Part shown: piece by piece, positions 12,301 to 23,452 of the stretch
Layout of the letters: every line of letters starts with the position of its first letter
Numbering within the stretch: position 1 is the first letter of the stretch
Source: Polytrichum commune
Lineage: Eukaryota > Streptophyta > Polytrichopsida > Polytrichales > Polytrichaceae
NCBI GenBank assembly: GCA_950295325.1
Contig: OX485804.1
Coordinates: 30,380,001-30,444,000 of the forward strand
Direction of reading: 5' to 3'
DNA length: 64,000 nt
The notes under the pieces: model-generated
Databases searched by the model: none
The model's input: the letters and a program-made list of their open reading frames with translations, nothing else
Told to the model about the DNA's origin: nothing
Program-made: the position numbers and the translations under genes

Positions 12301-13138
12301 TATGATGCGATTAAAGAACACACAAACGTGATCCATAAGCCTAAGCTCATGGTTCCGCCATCGATTGTCTTTGCAGAGCTGGCGTGCCATTAGAGAAGGT
12401 TTTGACCCAAAACTCGAGTTCAGGCTAGTTCAGATCATCCTCTTCTGCAGGCTGGGGAACTTCGGGACGATCATGATATTAACGACCATTATGTGGGGCC
12501 TAGAAACATGCGGCCTAAACTTTCTTTCTTTCCGCATTGCCAACGATATGTGCACTGGCCACTTTCTCATTCTCCACTTCCTCATTCTCCGCCCTCAAGC
12601 GGGATGTGTTGTGCTTTATCACCACCTAATTTGGAATTGACCGGAATGCACACTCGTCAAGATTAAGTTGAACGGTTCACTCCCACTCCCACTACCAAAT
12701 CGAGGTGTGCAATCATCCTTCACCCTCAACTTTCAAAAAAGCCCACATCAACCGAAACCCCTGTTTCTTTCCAAGAACGATAACGATAACGATACTCCAC
12801 CACCTGTGTAGTATGTCGTATTTCATAATAACCATCGAGATCGAACCCTACACTACGAAAATTTCATCTCAGGAGGCTATTATGACATGCATTTTCAAAT
12901 TCCCTCTTCCCGGGGTAAGCAAGTGGAACTAAAATTGGTGGATGCCATGGACTCCATATCTCACCTCACCATTGCAGGCGGCCTTCTGATTTCCCAAAGC
13001 ATCTCTGGATTTAGGGTTTAGAGGCGAGCCAGCAGCAGGATTCATCAGAAATGCAGAGAGGTTGTCGATGGAGTTGAGGATGCGGAGTTGACGTTCCCGG
13101 AGGGCAACGAAGGCGGTGGGAAGATCCGCCTCTTCCAT
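9366..13138 (-). CDS. YbaK/prolyl-tRNA-editing-domain protein (six exons)
   Basis: Minus-strand gene model: exons 13138-12965, 12127-11969, 11146-11069, 10541-10457, 10154-10066 and 9506-9366. Every junction is GT-AG and all phases agree, giving 241 aa and a stop. Residues about 59-241 carry the YbaK/EbsC fold: HLCKSIV at 104-110 with the Lys equivalent to the catalytic lysine of YbaK (K107), RLAPEE at 167-172, LTGFEHNAVTPIGM at 177-190 and WLGGGEVDLKLG at 211-222. The first 58 residues form a helical, leucine-rich N-terminus. Known members of this family hydrolyse mischarged tRNAs, such as Cys-tRNA(Pro), in trans. The actual substrate here is an inference. Exons 2-6 are certain in my view. 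Exon 1 rests on phase and a strong donor (GAG|gtgaga); an in-frame alternative acceptor lies 46 bp upstream of exon 2. Confidence 0.87.
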
Positions 13139-13363
13139 TGCAAGCTACCACATGAATGTAAACAAACTTCCTTCACAGCACTAGCCTTGATTCCTCTTCG
13201 TCCCACAACAACAATACAACACAAACTCAGGCTGGGCGTAAGCGGCGGTTTTATTACATGGGAGGGTCCACGCTCCAAGAACAAGGGACCCATATGAAGC
13301 AATTTGATGCAAATCGAACCCTTGCCCTCCCTTGGATCCTACCTTCTCAAATGGTTCTCCAAA
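13139..13363 (-). promoter_or_regulatory. Upstream region of the YbaK-domain gene
   Basis: This segment lies directly upstream of the ATG at 13138 (minus strand) and should contain its 5' UTR and core promoter. I do not see a convincing TATA box. It is bounded by a copy of the dispersed AACCGGTTGA repeat only about 225 bp from the start codon. Confidence 0.35.
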
Positions 13364-13600
13364 ACAATGAACGAGGAGAACCGACCGCTAGTTCCAAGCG
13401 AACCGGATGAGGTTGAGAAATAACCGGTTGAAGTTCAAGACTTCAGGAATCTTGCCCATCATTTTAGAGAAATCTAAAGAACATACCTCAAATCAGTAAA
13501 GAAAAACTGAAAGATCACAACACGCAACTAGTTGAACTTGGAAGCACTAGGATTTTGACCAATTGTGTCCAAAAAAATTCCCGGACACTGCTCCAAACTC
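13364..13600 (+). repeat. Dispersed AACCGGTTGA repeat, copy 3
   Basis: Clear copy with the blocks 'gagaaccgaccgctagttcc', 'aaccggttgaagttcaagac', 'acatacctcaaatcagtaaa' and 'gttgaacttggaagcac'. It extends to 'cggacactgctccaaactca', shared with copy 1 ('cagacactgttccaaacgtc'), which puts the full repeat at about 240 bp. It lies just upstream of the divergently oriented YbaK-domain gene. Confidence 0.7.
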
Positions 13601-15930
13601 ATGAGTTTCCTTTTGAGTCTCATTTCTTGGTGTGGATTATCAGTGTGGATTGAGGTTCACAAGGATTGCCAATTATGAACAAAGCATGCTTTGAGTAAGG
13701 GCGGGTTTGCATTAGGGTCCATGACCAAAGGAACTCCAAAAAAAAAAATTGAGTGATGTGGCCACCTCAGAGGGCAACATTTCGGCAGAAGGCTCTAGGC
13801 CTCCTCCTCGATCAAGTGAACTTATTGGTCAAGAGCCAAGTGTTGGACTATTAGCAGTCAAACAAAATAGTGAAAACCAATAGAAGACCAAGTAGCAAAT
13901 AAATAATTACTTTCTCTACATCATTGGGTAAGTAGGAAGGATGATGATAAGAAGGAAGGGAATGAGGGAAGGATAATTATACATTAAAGTTGTGGTTAGA
14001 GAAAGGAAAAGGATGTTTAGAGGACTAGAATATGTTCTTATTGTATTTAAACAAGTGGACATTAGAAGGAGCGTGACAATTTTGTATTGTAAAGGTTGCA
14101 CATGGAATGCATTGACGCATTTTTGTTTTAATGTATGTGTATGTTTGAGGATTCTACTGGGGGAGGTTGCGGTTGCAGTAGCATTACCACCATAGAGTTG
14201 TGAATGCTTAAGTAATTCTTTATGATTACGATAAGTAGAAGGTAACCTAAAATCACAAGCATTGTTGCCCTTCTCTCATTGCCCGCTTAACTAAGTTTGT
14301 GTACAATAGTTGGAGTTGACAATCATATGGTCAACTATCTAGATTAAGTGTGTTAGATATAAGGGAACCACCCCCTGGAAGTAGGAGAAAATGAGACCAA
14401 ATAGTAGTAAGTAAATGATTACTAAGTAAGCATGGAAGTAGTATGGCAGTAGTCTATCAAATCTACCCTAGTTTTGAAAGGGTTTAACCCTAGAAGGGTG
14501 GTAACATCATTTGGAATAGTGGGAGATTCTGGTTTTAGCCCGGACATTCATGTAAGAACTTGAGGGATTGGTGAGGAGGTGAAAGGTAAGTAAGATGGGT
14601 AATAGGACCATGCCAACAACTTGTAGTCCAAGATTGGTTGAAGGATTGATGTTAGAGTGAACCAACAAACAATGAAGAAATATAAGAATAACTACCCATT
14701 AGTCTAGGTAAGGAAGAAGATGGTAATAATGTTTGGTAAAGAAAAATGGCCAGTTCTACTAAGGGGTAGAATCAAAATTTATTTAAACATGGACCCAAGG
14801 AGTCTACATTATTGTCCAGATCCAAGATATGAAAAACACAAAGTTGCAATAATATGGCATTACTTTCTAGCCAAATTTTGTTGGTCCCAACTGGCAAGAA
14901 AATACTCCTCCTAGTTTGGGAAACCAATTTTGAAGCTTGGATCCAACTTTGAGTCCGAAGTTTATGTCCATCAAGGTGAGTTTTGGAACCCTAGTTTCTT
15001 GGACCTTTATGATTGGGTTGGACTGTGTGATCAACATATATTGACCATTCTAAGCTCATTTGTGATTTGATAGCACAATTGGGAGGGCCTGACTCATGTG
15101 ATCACTTTGGCCACATGTTAGAGTGTCCCCAACAACGATCATTATAGAATTAGACTTTTAATAATCAATTCTATGGGTTTTGTTTGGAGCAAAGCCACAT
15201 GCTTAAAGTCCCCCCGGGGAATCCACTCTTTATTAGTGTTTGTGAACCATGTGCAACCACATAGGTAAAAAAAAAGGATTAAAAACAAATCAATCCCTTG
15301 CACATATATTTCAAAAATTGGCATACAACCATGTAATACTGTAGAGCGCTCCCTATTTCATCTTTACATGTGCTGGAATGTGGTTTTCACGTGGGATACA
15401 AGTGGGTCATAGCGAATGTGAGCATGACACATGGCAAAAAATTGTTGAGAGGAAAAGAAGTTTTGTGTCGGAATCGAGAGCCCTCTACAATATACACTTT
15501 TGCTTACCCTTCTCACCAACATGTTAAGATTGATACAACACCATATCACGTAAATGGAAGAGCAATAAACCTTGTAGAAGAGGCAACCCTCACACGTGCC
15601 CATGCAACCTTTCTTGAGCCTATTGTTTTAGTGTGGTCCACATGTCCCAATGTGTTACAATAAGGCCCCCACCCCCAATAGGGCAAGTATCACGATAAAA
15701 TAAAGCATTGCAATAAGGGCAAGAATCCGGACACTCGCCCATAAGAATAAGTTTGGGAGTGAATATGACATCCTAGTGTGTATTGGTGTGTGACCAATTA
15801 TGAGCCATAGATTGGATTGAGTACGTGGTGGACTTTGCATATTCTATGCATTGGATTCAAGTTGAGGCTTGAAAAAGAATTTGCCGCATTCTTACTCCTA
15901 TGTAAGACACCACCTCACGCAAGAAGGTAA
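13601..15930. other. Intergenic, possible MITE relic, no gene recognised
   Basis: A possible left end of a GGGCC-type MITE starts at about 13700 ('taagggcgggtttgcatt') but I find no right end. The rest contains only short open frames without recognised motifs. Confidence 0.4.
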
Positions 15931-16431
15931 GGGCCACTTCACACACGAGACTGAGAGCCCGTGACCATTACACTTCAGGCACTCTCATTGGTGGAAAAGC
16001 CGGAGCCGGTCCAAGTTTGCCACTTCACACTACGCTTGGGGGACCACCGGAGTATGTGAATGTAAGGTGGATGTAAAGTCTACATGGATTCCTATATGGC
16101 ATCCAATGGATCATGTTTCATGGTCACTTGGACTATTTTCAAAACCCACCTCTTGGAGGTAGGCCAATACAAAACTAGGAGACCATGACACTCTGAATGC
16201 TCACAGCCGTTGGTTTATTCTCTTTTATCATGTGTGAGGACCCACATGAATAGAAGTTCATTGAAATAGAATTCGGTTGAGGGCTTGCTCACATATGACT
16301 TCACACTACACTTGAGGGTCCGTGACCACACTACATGATTTTGGAGGTGTGTTGGGACGGCCTTTGGACACTTTCTTTTGGGCTCCCACAATTTCATAGT
16401 CATGGCTCTTGGCTCGTGTGTGAAGTGGCCC
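15931..16431 (+). mobile_element. 500-bp Harbinger-type MITE (copy A)
   Basis: It begins GGGCCACTTCACACACGAG and ends with the inverse (CTCGTGTGTGAAGTGGCCC), flanked by TAA on both sides (15928-15930, 16432-16434). The TAA duplication and GGGCC end fit PIF/Harbinger. Internal copies of the TIR-like motif 'cttcacactac' occur near 16022 and 16299. A second copy in inverted orientation lies at 25447-25948. Non-coding. Confidence 0.88.
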
Positions 16432-16434
16432 TAA

Positions 16435-17410
16435 GTAAGAAGGGATGTCTGAAAGCATACAAACTTGTTAATGTGGACACCTAAAGGACTAGTTCAAGGT
16501 TGCACCCAATTTCAATGCCTAGATCAATTAATTCAATGGTCAGAAATGGGAGGATATTGCACGCCTCTATTCGCCAATAAGGCAACACTCGTTTATGGTC
16601 AGTGGTCTAAAATGGACACCTACGTTGTTGTTGTTGGTTTTTTTTTAATATTTTTTTTCTCGAAATATTGTTGGTATGTGGCAAGGTACCAATGCACATA
16701 TAATGGTGCACAATGTAATAAAAGTAGTTTATTTTGAAATAGAGAGCCTTTTATGGTCTCCCAATTCATGTGCTCTACCCATCTAATATTGCCAAGCCAT
16801 TAAAGATCATGACTCTATATGTTAATCGTAAAACAAGACATGTGTTAATCATAGTCGCGGTCCTCATGACTTATCATATAGTGACAAGTGTCACATGCCA
16901 TCTTTTTGGGCGCCACCCGTTGATTCCAAGGTCATTTGTGATGTAACCACACATCAATGTTAATGGCCCGCTAAATAAGGTATACCGTGTTACATAGTAT
17001 CGTATGCATGGTACCTAGTGTGATAATGACCGATTGTTCGTGTAGGAGTAGAAGGATAATTGACACTTGTCACAAGTTTTCATCCCATTCCAAAGAAACA
17101 TGATATCATCCATCCATAAGCACCATATTACGTCCATGCGTTGATCGATCCAAATCATCCACCTACTCGAGCTAGGTATTTGTGTCACTCTGAATAGGAA
17201 GGGGCACTAAATATCATAAATGGCGTATTCCATAATTGTATTCACAACGAGAAGCGAATTCATGAAATGTCCATTATAGGTTCACCCAATTCATCATCCA
17301 AGTCATGGCCATGGCCACGGCCGCTTGCCAACTGTTGCGGCTATTGACGATCCCTGGCTATGGCGGAACCGCAACAATGCATTGAACGCTACGCCGGTGA
17401 GGAGGGCTTA
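16435..17410. other. Intergenic, no gene recognised
   Basis: No coding exon with conserved features. The last 100 bp become GC-richer toward the F-box gene upstream region. Confidence 0.4.
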
Positions 17411-18479
17411 TTACATGAGAGAGAGAGAGAGACAGAGAGAGAGAGAGAGGTCGTTGCGTAAGTAGTGGTGAGAATTTGATAAAGAACAGAGAAGGTAGGT
17501 AAGTAGAAGAAGCGCCGAAGGCATGTACAAAATTGACCAGGAAAAAGGGTGAAGAAAGTTTGTGTGCTTTACCAACCCTGCAAAGGCAGGCTTCAAGGAA
17601 CCTCCTACTAGCCTTGTTAATAAAATAACCACAAGTCTACATGTGTGGACGGAAGTGACTTGAGAAGAGCAGCCGCATGGGCATGCATTGACCGTCGGTG
17701 TATGTGGCGGGAGGAGAAAGATAGATTGAGAGACAGAGAGAGAGAGAGATGCGTTGCGGTGAGAGTACGCTAAACTTAATGGCAAACTGCGAAGGTGGAA
17801 GCGGTGTGGATGTTAGGAATTGAATCGAGAAGCGAAAGCCTCACAGAAACGGCGAGTGGGAGGTATGGACGAACTTAATTAGTAATGGTACGAGGATTTG
17901 TTGTGTATCGGTCTTGTAACTCTTGATTTTCTCGTTGGAGCCTTCGGTCCTGATTTTATTGTGCTGTGTAGTGAGTAACAGGATCGTGTGTGTAATTGAG
18001 GTGGTTGTAGAATTTCGTGGTAGGAGAAGTTCCTTTACGGTTAACATGGATTTTCATGTAGAGTTGTTGTCAGTTAGGGTTTTGTGGAATTTTTTCCTCA
18101 AATTTTAAGAAGAAGAAGACGAAGCTTTTTGGATGCTATTATTGCAAATCAGTCTGCACACGTGTAGGTAGATTGTATGTATGTTCGTTGATGTGTAGAT
18201 TTATACATTTTTTGCAAATCAGTTTAATAACCTGTAGTCTAGTTCTAGTTTTGTTTATTGGATGTTCGTGTTTATTGTGTAACATCATCGTGGTTCTACG
18301 TTCTACAGGGAACGAAATCAAATGGCAAGAGTTTGATGCCGATGATTACAGAAGATTCTATATTCAGTACCATGGATGATGGCGAGGAGTTTATTGAGCC
18401 TGTTGCAGACAATCTTCATAGAACCTTGAGGACATAGGCTTCATCGAAGAGATGTGAAAGTTCAGAATTAAGTGTCTTA
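17411..18479 (+). promoter_or_regulatory. Upstream/5' leader region of the F-box gene
   Basis: GA-repeat tracts at about 17419-17450 and 17735-17750 lie in the upstream region; GAGA tracts are common in plant promoters. A likely 3' splice site (ttctacag at 18301-18308) and a possible donor near 18167 suggest that the 5' UTR carries an intron. The exact transcription start is not visible. Confidence 0.35.
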
Positions 18480-19259
18480 ATGCAAAGGCGCAGGCATCTA
18501 TCTGAATCAGCGGAGATGAATTTCTTACCACAACATTGCGTGGAACTTATTGTTGAAAAAGTTGCACAGTTTGAGGATGTCGTTCACACGGCCGTCTCTT
18601 TGGCGCACCTCTCCTGCACCTCAAGGAGCCTGCGAATGGCTACTATGGAATGCATGGGATGGAAAGCATCCATGAAAATGCATTTTGGTGTCGATTTTCC
18701 AACGAGTCAGGATGCCGCTTTTATGTTTAGGAAATGGTACAGCTTCGCAAGAGAAGAGTTGGCCATCATCGAATCCAAGAATCACGAACTCAATGACATC
18801 AATATGAACACACTGGATGAGTATCGGAGGGAGAAACTGCATGAAATCTTTCTCAAATTGAAAGACGACGAATATACAGTGATGGAGGCAAGGCGAAGGT
18901 ACGACCTCACCAATTCAGATCTTAAGTTTCTGAATCAGTTGAGGAAAGAGGAGCTGAGTGTGTTTGAAAGGCTCAGGGAGGAACAGCTTACACTGGCCGA
19001 GGTGGAGCAGATCTACCATCTCACAGAGGCTGATTTGAAAACCAAGCGGCGTGAAACATGGCTGGATACTCGGTATCATCCTCCTGCTCTCATCCGACTG
19101 TTCTGTTTAGTGGATGTGTTGCAAACTCTCCAAAGTAAACATGGGTCAATGCTCGCATTCCAAGCGCACAGACTCAAAACTTGGAACAGGAAGCTAAAGT
19201 ATTGGCATCGTGACATGCATGAGGAAAAAGAGATTCAATCCAGGCTCTTGCGGTTATGA
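18480..19259 (+). CDS. F-box protein with two XPA-like motifs
   Basis: Single-exon gene for 259 aa. The start at 18480 has an in-frame alternative at 18516 (Met13), just before the F-box. Residues about 13-60 fit an F-box: LPQHCVELIVEKV, then LAHLSCTSRSLR and a Trp at 61. Such proteins join Skp1-Cullin ubiquitin ligases. Residues 132-149 (YTVMEARRRYDLTNSDLK) and 170-187 (LTLAEVEQIYHLTEADLK) are two copies of a motif resembling the start of the XPA C-terminal domain (T-E-A-K-x-x-Y-x-L-T-D-x-D-L). No XPA zinc finger (four-Cys) is present, so this is not a DNA-repair XPA protein. The C-terminus is basic and helical. The F-box call is fairly firm; the XPA resemblance is from motif memory. Target unknown. 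Confidence 0.75.
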   Translation: MQRRRHLSESAEMNFLPQHCVELIVEKVAQFEDVVHTAVSLAHLSCTSRSLRMATMECMGWKASMKMHFGVDFPTSQDAAFMFRKWYSFAREELAIIESKNHELNDINMNTLDEYRREKLHEIFLKLKDDEYTVMEARRRYDLTNSDLKFLNQLRKEELSVFERLREEQLTLAEVEQIYHLTEADLKTKRRETWLDTRYHPPALIRLFCLVDVLQTLQSKHGSMLAFQAHRLKTWNRKLKYWHRDMHEEKEIQSRLLRL

Positions 19260-22085
19260 ATTGCTTAATTATCAGTCTTACTTAATCTTAAATCGGAGGA
19301 ATAGCTACTGGACTGGACGGTCCTACCAGCCTATTCATTAGTTCTCGAGTCAATGTAATTGCAGCACACACTACTTGATTGGTTCATTCCTGATTGATAA
19401 TTGGCCAAAAGCTGAAGACGGGCATCATGGTGGCATCAGACAGAGAGATGTGGTTCGACATCCGAGTATGTTGATTTGATTCCTTCTCACTATTTGTGGT
19501 CTCTTCTTCCACGTGATGGTTGAGGGAATCTGCTGCGAAAAGGGTGTTTAAAGGAGTTTCAGGTTCCAGCACCGACCAGTGTAAACTGCACCTTTAATTT
19601 TCACCTCTCCTTGGTTACAGAACACAACATGCAAATTGTACATTTGATACGGCAATTTTTAGGTGATTCTGGAAAGGGAGTATTAGTCGCATGTTTTTCC
19701 ACAGTTTCCTTGAGGTTGAGATCAAGGCATATTCGCCAAGGTCATTCAATTGGAAGTTTCCAAGAATCCCTTATTGTTGATTTAGAATTCCAGTGTCTTT
19801 TAGAGCTGTGATTCGAGATTTGGACTTGTACAGTATGTGTCACTAAATTGTGAAGCTGGCTAGACCAGAATTCGTTCAATTTGTGAATTGTGTCCAAACC
19901 TTTTCATGTTGATTACTTTCAAGAATTCTTTTGTTTCAAGATGCTGCTGGATATGCAGAAATGTGGAATGCAAGGTTTTTTTTTTTTTAATTGTGTACGG
20001 GGATTTCATAGACAAAAGTGCATTTATATTTGCCCAACTACAATACAAGGTGTATTGGGAGTAGTGATGGTTGAAGTTTACTTGATCGGGTTTGACTTTG
20101 TTTGTAGTTACTATGTGGCACCAGGAGAAGACTTTAAGGCCAAAGCATGGGAGAGGATTTATAGGAGGCAATTGTATTGTATACAAATCGTAGTTGGGTT
20201 TGAAGGTGGGCCGACACCCCAACTCAACCACTGCGGTGGTTGTGTGTAAATGCACCATCAATGCATACTCAAATCTGAGTGTTGCTTCTCTGCTGGTTAT
20301 GTGTCGTGGTTACAGAAGACCAGAAACAGAAGTGTTCTGGAGGTGCTTAGAATAGCTAATATGCTTACGTCTGAGTGGTGGGAAATATCTGTACTCTAAG
20401 TTATGTATATGGGGATAACATTCTTGATTCTGGAATGCACCCTAAATTGGTTCCAGGATTGTGAGAATTGATGCATTGGTAAAATATTGAAGCTGAGTGT
20501 TCAATTGTGCTCTTGGCACCATCATTGATATTAACCTGAGCGGAACAACACCCACAGGTGCATTCTGACTTGGGAATCATTTCCAATTCAGTGGTATGTG
20601 AAAGCATGTCCATGTGGATAGCAAGTTCTTCATCTTGAAAGTTGGTGATATAATTTGGGTGGAAAAGGACGTCAGGGTGTTTTTAAGGTCCAAGTTATTT
20701 GATTATGAACGAGTTTGAGTGGTTTGTAACCACTCACCATTACCTAGCAGTTGTTTTGAATCTTTTTGGTGAAGTTGGAACACCATTCGGAGCTGCAAGG
20801 CCATCTCCAAAAAAGCGCTCAGAATTAGGGGTGGGGGCATTCAATCCAAGGGGTACGCATCTATTCTCAGTTTTTCATACTCAAAACTGATAGCCAAGAT
20901 GTAAATAGACTTGAGACATTGCATTGAAATGTTTGCAGTTTGAGTCAAGTGCACAGGGTTTTGCAAATTGACAACACAAATTTCTTTCATGGTCCTGAAT
21001 GGTCCTGTGTGTTATTAGTATAGATACTTCAATCATAGCGTCACCAAACATGTTGAATAGCATACTAGGGAAACGGTACAAATTAGTCAGATGGGCCTTG
21101 TTTTTGTATGTCTAATCATTAGGGACCACCTCCCTTACAACTGTAAATCAAATCAATTGCCTGGGCAAAGCATGCACGACCAAATTGATACAAATCGTTC
21201 CATGTGCGTAATTCGAGTTCAACTTACATGGCTCCCTTTCCCTCCTCATTCTTTCCCGCAATTCTTTATCTTGCCAACTTTCTTATTGTTTCTTTAAGTG
21301 ATCCGCCTTCCCTCTTTCTTTCCCCCCCAAACCTCATGAGAGCTCAAACCTTGGAGGAAACGCTTCAAGCATGTTGTGCTTTGTTCCTTGACTGCCTAAT
21401 GAAGGTTTCATCTCATTCTTTGTCACTTGATCTCCTCTCTCATATCTTCATGTTTGTTGCTTTTCTGCAGAAGTGTTTTTTCTCCATTGTAGGGTAGTAT
21501 TTTGCTGAAAAAGTCAAGCATGTGTGCAAAATCTTGTCCAAAGGTAGTGCAGAGTGTTGCAAGTTTATTTTCTACATATAATATTGTGGATGTCTTCAGA
21601 GCCTTGGTTTGTGGAATTAAATTGTCATATGTACGCAAGATGCAAAGAGGTCAAAGAGGTCAAAGTGAAGATCGACTTCCTCTTCAAATGATTTCATAGG
21701 CTCTTTCAATTATGTTCAATATCAAACATAGAATGCTGTCTATACTCTTAGCACAAATTCCAATCTTATCGTGGCACATTTCTTTTGGTAGTCCATTCTT
21801 AACTACAAGCCTTGTCATATGCGACTCAAATATAGGTGTCCAATCAAGGAGTGTTATTTGTATAGAGCTCATAGTAGTGTTATTTGTTGCAATGGCACTA
21901 AGAGAGATAACAAATGCGGCAAGGTATACAGTTCAAGCTTAGAGTTCACAAAAGATACACCCCTTGATTTTATGTGGTTTTACATGAACAAACTCCCAAG
22001 TCGACCTTCCGTGAAACACGAAAGTAGGTCACACTAATTTGGACTATGGCTAGATTTGCGAGTATAACCATTAAATCCTATCTCA
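19260..22085. other. 3' flank of the F-box gene and intergenic sequence
   Basis: The first few hundred bases should be 3' UTR. Beyond this I see no recognised coding sequence. Several open frames of 60-130 codons exist on both strands, but they lack conserved motifs and overlap one another. Confidence 0.4.
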
Positions 22086-23169
22086 AGAAAACATCCCAAG
22101 TTTCGTTTTGTTAAAGATTTTCTTAAATTTGTTGGTGAGGGTGAAACTAGATTACTTGGCTACATCAAAAGTGTCAGGAGTGGATTTGAAGCTGAGGCTA
22201 AATTAGTGAAACTGAGAATTATCAGGTAAACAGAAATTTTGGTGTTAAACAACCGCAAATGATTCTTTGCAAAAAGACAATGCTATGCTTCGCACCCAAA
22301 GCGATGACGTAGATTATTTGTATCATTTTGTTGCTACCTTAAAGGCCACCATGGAATCCATGAAGGTCTCACATGAAGAGCAATTGCAAAAGCTACAAAC
22401 TTCTTTGGACACTGGTGAGGCAGATAAACAACATGTAGTGGTGGAATCCAAAGTCCGTTTTGCACATTATGTAGCTAAAATAACAAGACAAAATTTAGAT
22501 GCACACAATTTAGAGATGACCTCTACTCATGCAGATTTGAAGGAAACTAAAATATTAAAAATCTTTGCATCACTTGGAAAAGAAGATGGAAAAATTGAAG
22601 AAAACACCATACGGGTATTGGAGTCGAATCAACCTCGACTACATGTTCATACATTGGCGCAGAATGGAGGGCACGCGACGTCTATGTGTAGATTGGCAAG
22701 AAATATCTTTGCACCTGAGATTGTCAACAAAGTACAGAAGGTGAATGAAAAAGAAAGAAAGGCACTTTCACAAAAGGTATTATCGGGACCAAGGTAACGT
22801 GGAATTGTGGATATGCTAACAAAGACTGAAGTCAAAGTCCCATCATTCTCTTTTGTTTAGGAAGGCATTTTGGATCCCATGAGGTATGAGCAGATAGGTG
22901 TCTATCAGGAGGTGTATGATCATCAACATGTTGAAGGGCCTCTTTCGCTCAATTCAAGCTCAAGAACATTGAGCTCCAACAAGGACTCCGAAAAGATCAA
23001 GACCATGTCATGCATCTTAGCAAGTGGCCTAAACACAGATGGTGAGCCAATTTACAATTGTAGTGAGTATTGTTTATTGAGAATATTAGATCATTTGCAG
23101 AGACTCTGCTTGTTTTGGGAGAGGAATTTTCTCATCCTGTTTAAGTTGCATGTGAGGCATTTGTTGTAA
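22086..23169 (+). pseudogene. Unrecognised coiled-coil exon group
   Basis: Three coding-like blocks lie in order. About 22091-22228 reads as a continuous peptide (FRFVKDFLKFVGEGETRLLG within it) up to a possible donor at 'atcag|gtaaac'. From 22267 to 22797 runs a 176-codon open frame rich in Glu, Lys, Gln and Leu (for example MESMKVSHEEQLQKLQTSLD), typical of a coiled coil. After a likely acceptor (ttttgtttag, ending at 22860) a 99-codon frame opens at 22870. I do not recognise the family. It may be a real low-expression gene or a decayed or captured fragment. No start codon context or complete model can be supported. Confidence 0.35.
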
Positions 23170-23226
23170 TCTGAGCAACATCACGATTTCAATGATTCGT
23201 GTACATGTCCTGGATTTGGAGATTAG

Positions 23227-23452
23227 TACACTGATTGTCCCAATTAGTGCGTGTTAATGTTTGGAGTTATGTAGTGCAATAACATCTTACTCAAGAGTGC
23301 AATTTTTTTACTAACAAATAGTCCAATAGGTTGTTCGGACATTATAGAACACAAATGACCTTGCTTGGTAAAATATTACACTCTCAATAAATAGTTATAG
23401 TGTTGCGTAACTCCGAACAGTAGCATGCACTAATTGGGATAATCAATGTAGT
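23227..23452. mobile_element. Palindromic MITE ('CCCAATTAGTG' subfamily)
   Basis: The left end 'acactgattgtcccaattag' and the right end 'ctaattgggataatcaatgt' are inverted repeats. The same ends and interior ('caataggttgttcggacatt', 'acaaatgaccttgcttggta') recur at 35698-35948, and more distantly at 53313-53531. Non-coding. Confidence 0.7.

Noticed and set aside
17411-17785. 124-codon minus-strand frame rich in Ser/Leu
   Set aside because: It is produced by GA/TC repeats at both ends and lacks a domain.
19860-20261. Overlapping plus and minus frames of 119 and 133 codons
   Set aside because: They are antisense to each other, have no motif, and cross a poly-T run.
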